Below, in pieces: positions 34,356 to 41,395 of a DNA stretch of 64,000 bases. Source of the stretch: a bacterium (GTDB lineage: Bacteria; Cyanobacteriota; Vampirovibrionia; Obscuribacterales; Obscuribacteraceae); the NCBI GenBank assembly GCA_016124935.1, contig WGMS01000003.1, positions 124,001-188,000 of the forward strand, read 5' to 3'. The notes beneath the pieces were generated by a model. The model was not told the origin of the DNA and did not search any database. It saw nothing but the letters and a program-made list of their open reading frames with translations. Within the stretch, counting starts at the first letter, position 1. Every line of letters begins with the position of its first letter. The translations under genes and the position numbers were made by a program.

Positions 34356-36170
34356 ATGACCTTGTCAGGCGCCGGGGACAGCAGGCTCCCCGCCATCGGA
34401 ATACAGCTCTTGATCGCCGGGATTTTCTTCTTATTGATTTTTCTCCCTGGCCAGGAGGCAACGTCCACGGCGCTGGCCGCCTTCGACATAGACCCTCTGG
34501 TTCTGGAGGGAGTTCCAGGAGCCTTCCATCGTTATGGCATATGGCTGGCGGTGGCGCTGGGCGCAAGCGCACTGTTCACCTGGCTGGACATGAGAAAGAG
34601 CGATCTGCCGCCCGGGCAGGCTCTTGCCCTGTACAGTGCTCTGGCTTTCTTTCTGTTCTACCTGGTCTTAACAAGGGCGCTTCAGTTTCCCTGGAACCAG
34701 GACGATGCCTATATAGACTTCCGCTATGTAATCAACTGGGTCAATAACGTCAGCTTCGACTACAACCCCGGCGAAAGAGCGATGGGATTCACCTCCCATC
34801 TCCATTTAGCACTGCTCACCCCACTTGCCCTGGTTTTCAAGTCTTTCGACCTTCCGGTTATCTCCCAGTCACTAAATTTGGGCTTGCAGATAATCTCCTT
34901 TTATCTGACCTATTACCTGGTGCGCGCCGTTACCTCGAACCCGGTGGCGGCAGCCATCGGCGCCGCCCTGCTTGCACTCTATCCCTATAACATCCAGGAG
35001 ACCATGGGCGGCAAGGAGGCCATGCTGGTCAGCACCTGCATGCTCGTCTGCTTGCTGGGCATTCACCACAAACGCCCCCATCTTGTCGCCTGGTTCTCGG
35101 CTTTCATTGTTCTCACCCGGCCCGAAGGAGGGCTGTGGATGCTTCTGACCATGGTCTGGAGCTATAAACAATACAAACTCCAGGCTCTCAAATCCTGGGC
35201 GGGCCCCCTGGCTGTGCTATGCGTCGTGGCGGGCTGGCTGATTGTGCAGTTCGGAACCATAGTCCCACATTCTTTTGTGGGCAAATCGAATATGTTTTAC
35301 AAACCACCGCCGATGATGGATATGGTCCTGATTCTGAGGAGGCTGGGTGACGGCTGTTTTGTGCCGGAGCTGATCATGCCCATGGATCCGATAGCCAGCT
35401 ATATCCTGGACTTCTTTCGGCTCTATGGCGGCACCCTGGTGCTACTTGCGGTGCTCAAATTTCTGAATTCCGGCTGCCTGCGCTTTTATTCCATCGCGGT
35501 CCTTGCTTATTTCATCTTGATCTCGGTGGCAAATCCCTATCTGTTTCCCTGGTACCTAGCATGGTTCTCCCTGGTACCTTCTTTGCTCTTGCCGGTTCTC
35601 TACCTGAAACTGAAAGCGATGAGCCTCGACAAAGATGCCAAAAAAGGAAATGCTATCTTTGCCACCTGCCTGATTTTCTATCTTGGCGCCATTCAGATAA
35701 TCGAACAACCGACCCGACTCACCGCCGGTCTGCCGGCCGTGAGCTTTTTCTGGTCCGGCGCATACAAACGGCTGATCATCTATCGCAAAGCCGCCGAACA
35801 CGCCAAGAGGCTCGACCCGAAAGAAAAATCAGTGCTTGCCGCCCCGGAGATCGGGGTGCTCGGTCACTATTACCGCGGTCCGATTCTCGACCTGGGCGGA
35901 CTGGTCTCCAACGAGGTTATTAAGTACGCTCCGCCATCCCAGGATATAAGAGAAGGGACCTCGCTTTTCTCGATCATTCCCGATACCATCCGCGACCTGA
36001 AGCCGCGATTTCTTGTAACCGACGGATTCTTCGGCAAAAAAGGACTGTACAAAACCGAATTCTTCGAGAAAGAGTACAGAGTTGCCGAATTTTTCCCTCA
36101 CCAGTTGTGGAGCGAGGGTATTTATCTATATGAGCGCAAACAGAACGACGCGCCAGAGACAGAGCCCTAA
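34356..36170 (+). CDS. GT-C-fold membrane glycosyltransferase-like protein
   Basis: Polytopic protein (604 aa) with about 12 hydrophobic segments, of the GT-C type (ArnT/PMT-like, polyprenyl-phosphate-sugar donors). An early extracytoplasmic loop carries Q-D-D-A-Y-I-D-F-R-Y, the acidic motif typical of GT-C catalytic loops, with R-A-M-G-F-T after it. R-P-E-G-G and the C-terminal region (about 440-600) form a soluble domain. It likely transfers a sugar from a lipid donor to an outer-side acceptor, such as a glycan or protein. Stop overlaps the convergent gene at 36167 by 4 bp. Confidence 0.75.
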   Translation: MTLSGAGDSRLPAIGIQLLIAGIFFLLIFLPGQEATSTALAAFDIDPLVLEGVPGAFHRYGIWLAVALGASALFTWLDMRKSDLPPGQALALYSALAFFLFYLVLTRALQFPWNQDDAYIDFRYVINWVNNVSFDYNPGERAMGFTSHLHLALLTPLALVFKSFDLPVISQSLNLGLQIISFYLTYYLVRAVTSNPVAAAIGAALLALYPYNIQETMGGKEAMLVSTCMLVCLLGIHHKRPHLVAWFSAFIVLTRPEGGLWMLLTMVWSYKQYKLQALKSWAGPLAVLCVVAGWLIVQFGTIVPHSFVGKSNMFYKPPPMMDMVLILRRLGDGCFVPELIMPMDPIASYILDFFRLYGGTLVLLAVLKFLNSGCLRFYSIAVLAYFILISVANPYLFPWYLAWFSLVPSLLLPVLYLKLKAMSLDKDAKKGNAIFATCLIFYLGAIQIIEQPTRLTAGLPAVSFFWSGAYKRLIIYRKAAEHAKRLDPKEKSVLAAPEIGVLGHYYRGPILDLGGLVSNEVIKYAPPSQDIREGTSLFSIIPDTIRDLKPRFLVTDGFFGKKGLYKTEFFEKEYRVAEFFPHQLWSEGIYLYERKQNDAPETEP

Positions 36171-36952
36171 ATCACTTTGCGGGTAGTTCCATAACCATTT
36201 TTGAAACCGCCGTTTATCTGGGTATGAGAGATATCTATTCGACATTTTTCAATCAGAGCTTCGGCGATGGCGAGATCCGTCTTTGATTCGACCCTTATAG
36301 AACGCTCTTTCGGCACTAAATAAGCGAGGCTCTCACCACAGAAAAATGTCCCGGTGGCTTTAAGAAATTCTGTCGATGCGACCAGTACCGAATAGTTTAC
36401 TTCGTAGATTTTTCTCTCTCCAAAAATACACTCTGCTTCGGATTCCGCGCCGGTACCAAGGTCTGCCTCCGACCGAGGGAAAACCGGCAGCATGCCTCTA
36501 TCGCTATTGATGTAATGCAGATCTCGCAAAGAAAGAGCGGTATCAGAAACGGTTACAACCGGCCGACCCTGGTTGCGATGACAGAGCTCGATAGCGCTGT
36601 CTATGTCCGAGACAAGGCGCAAAGGAGAGCTGGCATCTAATAAGACGACATAGTCGAATCCGGGCAAGATTTCTATCAAGCCCAACCCGCATTTATTGGA
36701 GCGAACAGTCATCTCTGGATGCTTGACCGGTAAGTTTCGAGCCACCGAGATACCGATTCTGTGACAGTGCTCCGCGGTCTCGTCATCTCGACAAGCCACC
36801 ATCAACTGATCTAGATAGGCGGAAGCAAAAGCCGAGCCAAGCGCTATATCAATTAAAGAATATCCGGCGACTTTGCGAAAGTTCTTCTTCAAAAGACCTT
36901 TCTCGGTGTCCGGGGCCAATACGGATGCCAATATATTTCTGTTATCTATCAA
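36167..36952 (-). CDS. CMP-sugar cytidylyltransferase-like protein, altered P-loop motif
   Basis: Resembles acylneuraminate/CMP-pseudaminate cytidylyltransferases: a K-K-N-F-R-K-V-A-G-Y-S-L-I-D segment, V-L-L-D-A-S-S-P-L-R near residue 110 and V-S-D-I-D-S-A are at the expected positions. The usual N-terminal R-G-G-S-K-G-I motif that binds the CTP phosphates reads A-P-D-T-E-K-G-L (about 13-20), so the Arg and Gly-Gly are lost. Activity is therefore uncertain; it could be an altered-specificity nucleotidyltransferase. Length 261 is normal. No nonulosonate synthesis genes are adjacent. Confidence 0.7.
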   Translation of the reverse strand: MIDNRNILASVLAPDTEKGLLKKNFRKVAGYSLIDIALGSAFASAYLDQLMVACRDDETAEHCHRIGISVARNLPVKHPEMTVRSNKCGLGLIEILPGFDYVVLLDASSPLRLVSDIDSAIELCHRNQGRPVVTVSDTALSLRDLHYINSDRGMLPVFPRSEADLGTGAESEAECIFGERKIYEVNYSVLVASTEFLKATGTFFCGESLAYLVPKERSIRVESKTDLAIAEALIEKCRIDISHTQINGGFKNGYGTTRKVI

Positions 36953-37161
36953 GAATCAACGCCTGCCGATAAACTCAAATCGAGCAAAAATTTCAACTCC
37001 ATTATATTGGAAAATTATCAGAATCGATCAAAAAAATTTTGAAAACCGGAAATTTCCCAAAACCCGCGCTCTTGAAAATCCCAACAGATATACATTGCAA
37101 ATATCCGCGTTGCGCCCGAAACTAAAGCACCGCTGACAATACCACCATGCACGGGCCTTAT

Positions 37162-38742
37162 TCAACGAGCACTGGTGACATTCTCTTGCTCTTCTGAAGC
37201 GGCTCCAGCCTGAATCAAAGTAGCCAGGGGAATATCCTGACTGCGCTTTATAGATTCTTCTTGCAGATAACTCCCGCAGCGCGATAGCATTGGAATTTTC
37301 CTGAAAGTAAGGCGATCGACCGACGCTATTAATTTACAGCAGATCTTAGCGCCAAGCAACCGGGGACGCTTTACAAACAGGCGCCCCCAGTGACGCAAGC
37401 GAAACCGCCAGGAATATTGATATAGAGTGTCGTAGATCATCGTATCAAAGGCAGAAAGCATAAAAGCGGCGTCAGCCAGCATCGCCTCCGGAGACTTGCG
37501 ATAGAGACCGGACTCCGCTCGACTCTTGTATCTGGTTCCGGCAAGTTTATAAAGCTCTGCAGTCTGCCGCGCTATCTCCTTTCGATCAAACTCTTCCACC
37601 ACCCTCTTGCGAGCGGCAGCGCCCATACGCTCTCTTAATTCTCTATCGGAGATGAGCCGATTCAAGGCATCTGCGATGGCAGCTGAGTCTCTTGGCGGAA
37701 TCGCTATTCCGGAAACACCGTCTACCAGGTACTCTGCCGTACCACCACTGTCGGTGCCGATTACAGGATTGCCGCAGGACATCGCTTCCTGGCAAGTGTA
37801 AGGGGAATTATCGTAAACAGAAGGAACAATAGAGATATCGGCAGAGCGATAGTGAGCCGGCAATTCTGTCAGCGGTATCCGGGCAATGAATTTGACATAG
37901 TCTCCGACTTTGTCCCGGGCTATTTTCTCTTTCAGCTCGGCTAAAACAGAGGTCTGACCGTGGGCTGTGCTGGTATCGTCCCCGATGATGACAAACTCGA
38001 CATTCTTATTGACGGCGACCACATCTTTGACGGCATCGACTAAATAATGAATACCCTTGCGCTCTTCCAATCGTCCGACAAAAAGCACCCTGACCTTATC
38101 CGTATCAGGCAAAGCTTTCTGCCCTTCCGGAGAAAACTGGGAAGGGTCTATAGGATTGCGAACTATATGAATATCATCCAGATCGTAATTGAGATCCGAC
38201 GCCACAAAACGAGCCAGATCCAGACTGGGAGAGGTGAGCACGTCGGCGGAGAGCATCGCCACCCGCTCCACCCCGGCGACAAACTCGTGATCGAAAGACG
38301 GTGTCACATTGTGCAGTTTTTCGGCGATGAACTTGGAATGCGGCGTATAGAGGCGAATAAGAAGCGGTAATGCTCTTGTTATAGCCGGGAACAACCCTTC
38401 GGCTAATAGCTCCGGGGTGTCTACAACGTCGAAGGGCTTGCGGCTGTGAATCTGAAAAAATTTGCGCCAGAGTGCAGTAGAGGTCATTAAGACATAGCGA
38501 CTGTAAGGCATACACATCGAAATGGTACCAAGCCTTTTACCGAGCCACTCTTGCTGCACACGATGAACGATTACGCCGTCGTCTTCCTGAATGTGGTCTG
38601 GGTTGTCGTCCTTGCAGAGCGAAACCACCTCTACTTCATGGCCTATCTCTTTCAAGCCATGGGCAAGATGACGGGTAAAAGTAGCTATCCCGCCAAAGCC
38701 GGTTTCCGGTGGATATTCCCTTGAAATTAAGCAAATGCGCAT
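37162..38742 (-). CDS. GT4-family glycosyltransferase
   Basis: GT-B fold family 4 transferase (526 aa). The N-terminal lobe opens M-R-I-C-L-I-S-R-E-Y-P-P-E-T-G-F-G-G-I-A-like Gly-rich acceptor loop (about residues 1-20); the C-terminal lobe has V-L-F-V-G-R-L-E-E-R-K-G (nucleotide binding) and I-V-P-S-V-Y-D-N-S-P-Y with C-Q-E-A-M-S-C-G, the E-x7-E donor motif. A C-terminal extension of about 120 residues (after residue 400) is not usual. The donor and acceptor cannot be read. It is on the same strand as the GT4 gene at 38844, 101 bp downstream of it. Confidence 0.88.
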   Translation of the reverse strand: MRICLISREYPPETGFGGIATFTRHLAHGLKEIGHEVEVVSLCKDDNPDHIQEDDGVIVHRVQQEWLGKRLGTISMCMPYSRYVLMTSTALWRKFFQIHSRKPFDVVDTPELLAEGLFPAITRALPLLIRLYTPHSKFIAEKLHNVTPSFDHEFVAGVERVAMLSADVLTSPSLDLARFVASDLNYDLDDIHIVRNPIDPSQFSPEGQKALPDTDKVRVLFVGRLEERKGIHYLVDAVKDVVAVNKNVEFVIIGDDTSTAHGQTSVLAELKEKIARDKVGDYVKFIARIPLTELPAHYRSADISIVPSVYDNSPYTCQEAMSCGNPVIGTDSGGTAEYLVDGVSGIAIPPRDSAAIADALNRLISDRELRERMGAAARKRVVEEFDRKEIARQTAELYKLAGTRYKSRAESGLYRKSPEAMLADAAFMLSAFDTMIYDTLYQYSWRFRLRHWGRLFVKRPRLLGAKICCKLIASVDRLTFRKIPMLSRCGSYLQEESIKRSQDIPLATLIQAGAASEEQENVTSAR

Positions 38743-38747
38743 TATTC

Positions 38748-38818
38748 TTGACGTCCGCGATGATTTTAGTAGGTTGCTTAGAGCAAATGGCTTAATCGAT
38801 GCTTATATTTGACGTCCG
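38748..38818. repeat. Spaced direct repeat TTGACGTCCG
   Basis: Two exact 10-bp copies, 38748-38757 and 38809-38818, are 61 bp apart in the 101-bp gap between two GT4 genes. TTGACG resembles a -35 hexamer on the plus strand, and the core GACGTC is a palindrome. Possibly a regulator binding site; no function shown. Confidence 0.45.
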
Positions 38819-38843
38819 ATTCAATATAGCCGCCTAAATTTAT

Positions 38844-40214
38844 CTATAGACTACTGTAAATCTGCTCGAGATCGTCAACCATCTCGGTAATTGTTCTCTG
38901 CTTGCCGATATTCTCTCTGAACCTCGAAAGAAGACCGCGGTCGTCGACAAGTGCCTGGAGCTTTTCAGACAGGTTCTGATCGTCATTGAGCTCGAACAGC
39001 ATGCCATTAACCCCTTCTTTGACGAGCTCGGACATTCCACCCAGATTGGTGGCGACAAGAGGCGTCCTGGTCGAAAGCGAGGATTGAATCACCAGGGGAG
39101 TATTCTCGTACCACCGTGAAGGTACCACCAGAACATCGATCTCGGTCAGCACTTCTCCAAGCTTCTCATTGGCGAAAGTTCCAAGAAAAGAGATCTTATC
39201 CCTGTGCGCTTCGCTCTTTTGCGCCAGCGCCAGCACAGAGGCGGCATACTCCGGAAATTGCTCGGTGTTGCCGTAGATCTTCAATACCGCATCACAAGAA
39301 GGATTCAGTCTCTGGAATGCTTTAATAAGAATATCCAGCCCCTTATGCTCGTATATAGTCCCGATGAAGCCAATGCGCAAGGTTTTACTAACCGTTTTAT
39401 GCTGATAGCTCTCAAGAAGGCTTGTATCTATTCCGAAGGGCACTTTGTGAATAAGCTCTTCTTTAAATCCGTTTTTTATAAAGAGGGTCTTCATAATCTC
39501 GGTAGGTACCATAATGGCGTTTACAGAGTTACCGATCTCCCGCAATACCCCGGGGCGCTTTCGGGTGGCGGCTTCGGCAGCGACTCGCTTTTTGGCTACA
39601 TAGAACTCATAGCCGAGCGCACCGGTCAAACGCCGACCGAGCATTCTGGCCAGGGGAATTCGCCCGTGCACTGCCTCGACAAACTGTTCCTCCGGCGGAA
39701 TCAGCTCCGGGGTGTAACAGGAGATACAATGCTCGGCGTCGGGACCGGGTCCCTCACAGATAGTCCCGTCTGTGCGCTTGAGCTGAACGATGGGGCAGAT
39801 GAACCAGAAGTCGGTGGGAGAGAAAACCACCGGCAGTCCCCTTTTCCGAGCGCGCTCGATAATCGCCGCCGAAAGATTCTGAGCATGCATGACATGCAGC
39901 AAATCCGGCTTAAAAGAATCCAGTACGGTCTCGAAGTGATCCGCTATATCAGGATGATAGAACTCATGCTCATAGGTGTAATTCTTCAGCCGCAGAGACT
40001 CTCCCAGGGCATGCACCTTGACCCCGACGTGCTCATAATCCTGCCACTCCGGACCGGTGGCGTGGCGGGCGTCGGTTGCCGGCGGGTCCGCCGATACAAT
40101 CAAAATTTCGTGGCCTCTCGCCTGCAGTTCCTGGGCAATCTTCAAAGTCAGCACTTCGGTCCCGGCTTTGTTGGCCGGGAAGAATTTATGCACAGTGATT
40201 AAAATGCGGGACAA
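38844..40214 (-). CDS. GT4-family glycosyltransferase
   Basis: Second GT-B family 4 transferase (456 aa). H-K-F-F-P-A-N-K-A-G-T-E forms the N-terminal Gly loop. The C-terminal lobe has I-G-F-I-G-T-I-Y-E-H-K-G and V-V-P-S-R-W-Y-E-N-T-P-L, then G-G-M-S-E-L, the donor-binding Glu region. A Cys-rich middle (C-I-S-C, near residue 160) with I-C-P-I is unusual and could bind metal. Part of the surface-glycan gene group. Substrates unknown. Confidence 0.88.
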   Translation of the reverse strand: MSRILITVHKFFPANKAGTEVLTLKIAQELQARGHEILIVSADPPATDARHATGPEWQDYEHVGVKVHALGESLRLKNYTYEHEFYHPDIADHFETVLDSFKPDLLHVMHAQNLSAAIIERARKRGLPVVFSPTDFWFICPIVQLKRTDGTICEGPGPDAEHCISCYTPELIPPEEQFVEAVHGRIPLARMLGRRLTGALGYEFYVAKKRVAAEAATRKRPGVLREIGNSVNAIMVPTEIMKTLFIKNGFKEELIHKVPFGIDTSLLESYQHKTVSKTLRIGFIGTIYEHKGLDILIKAFQRLNPSCDAVLKIYGNTEQFPEYAASVLALAQKSEAHRDKISFLGTFANEKLGEVLTEIDVLVVPSRWYENTPLVIQSSLSTRTPLVATNLGGMSELVKEGVNGMLFELNDDQNLSEKLQALVDDRGLLSRFRENIGKQRTITEMVDDLEQIYSSL

Positions 40215-40308
40215 AAGCGGCTCTTTCCAGAAGAGAAAGCCAGATCATACAACAGCCCGCCTCCTCAGTTCAAATGGCAGGCACCATATATGGTTAAAGC
40301 AAAAACCC

Positions 40309-41160
40309 TTAACCAAAATCGTTGCCCAGCCTGCTGGATGGGTCGAAGACAGCAATCTGCCCCGACGTGCATCGCAAACACTCAGAGCCTTCATAAGGCA
40401 TCTGACAGACTTCGCAAACACTCTTGGCAAAGTTTGCATAATCTCTCTTTTTCTTGTCCGCATCATCAGCCTGGGTGTTCTGATAATTCTGCAGATGCTG
40501 GAGGCCAGCTGAATTGATCTGCCCCTGCTGATTCTGTACCGGCTGCTGTTGCTGTTGCACGGGCTGCTGCTGCGCTTGTTGATAATACTGCTGCGGGACA
40601 GGTTGCTGCTGTTGCACCTGCTGATATTGCTGCTGCTGTGCAGGTTGCTGCTGTTGCACCTGCTGATATTGCTGCTGCGGCGGGGGCTGACTGACCTCGA
40701 GATAGAGGCGACGGATTTCATCGGCTTCCGGCATGCGCTTCAACCATTTCAAGAGTTCGACAAGATTGGTGGCGAGCTGCCTGCACTCGACGTGACCATT
40801 GCCGTAGTTAAGACCGTAGACTCTCAGCGCCTCGCGGGCGTAGACGACCACCTGCTCGTATCGCTTCATATGATAGGCGGCAGCGATGAGATTTTTGAGG
40901 GTCTTACCGATCTCGATATGATTCTGACCCATGACGCTTATCTTGACCTGGGCGCCATATTTGTAAATTTGCTCTGATTTGTCGTATTGCTGCTGGACGA
41001 AAGCAAGATAACCGAGCAGATCGAGCGATGTGTAAATTTTTTCTCTGTCGTTCTGAGCCCTTGCTTCGTTGAATGCCTGATAAATAATCCGCTCCGCATC
41101 AGCATACTTTCCCTGGGAGACCAATTGAGATGCGTGGGTGAGATAGTTTTGCCAGGTCAT
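40309..41160 (-). CDS. TPR protein with poly-Gln linker and C-terminal zinc ribbon
   Basis: About 283 residues from the ATG at 41160: N-terminal tetratricopeptide-like helices (1-150; Y-A-D-A-E-R-I-I-Y-Q-A-F, Y-E-Q-V-V-V-Y-A-R-E-A-L), then a Gln/Pro/Tyr low-complexity segment of about 70 residues from a 42-bp tandem repeat (40599-40679), then C-E-V-C...C-L-R-C, a probable zinc ribbon. An in-frame TTG at 41214 would add 18 residues but has no clear Shine-Dalgarno. The TPR region suggests protein binding and the linker flexibility. No family known. Confidence 0.7.
   Translation of the reverse strand: MTWQNYLTHASQLVSQGKYADAERIIYQAFNEARAQNDREKIYTSLDLLGYLAFVQQQYDKSEQIYKYGAQVKISVMGQNHIEIGKTLKNLIAAAYHMKRYEQVVVYAREALRVYGLNYGNGHVECRQLATNLVELLKWLKRMPEADEIRRLYLEVSQPPPQQQYQQVQQQQPAQQQQYQQVQQQQPVPQQYYQQAQQQPVQQQQQPVQNQQGQINSAGLQHLQNYQNTQADDADKKKRDYANFAKSVCEVCQMPYEGSECLRCTSGQIAVFDPSSRLGNDFG
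40599..40679. repeat. 42-bp tandem repeat encoding Gln-rich linker
   Basis: Copies start at 40599 and 40641 (CAGGTTGCTGCTGTTGCACC...), matching for about 39 bases. In frame with the TPR gene they encode a 14-residue Gln-rich unit. Surrounding CTG/TTG/CAG codons extend the low-complexity stretch (about 40520-40690). Length polymorphism between strains is likely. Confidence 0.75.
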
Positions 41161-41395
41161 TGGGTGAGCGTGCTTTCTGCAAAGGGTCGAGGAGCTTGAG
41201 GTGATCTTGCCCAAGATGACATAAGTCTTATCATACTTAGATAAGTATTACCTGTTACTTATATGTACGAAGATTTCAAATCTAAATCGTTTCTACTACA
41301 AATTTCAAGAATACCAGCCCCGGAGAAGATTTTTTCATGGCTTAGAAGCTAATGTTAATCGCTCTAAAGGACCGGCTGCTGAAAGATGCGAGAAA

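Noticed and set aside
39204..40202. Long plus-strand open frame of 332 codons
   Set aside because: Complete overlap with the GT4 gene at 38844-40214 in antisense; composition does not resemble a protein.
40520..40690. Short repeated units that might suggest a CRISPR array
   Set aside because: They are in-frame Gln codons of a protein, without spacers or palindromic repeats.
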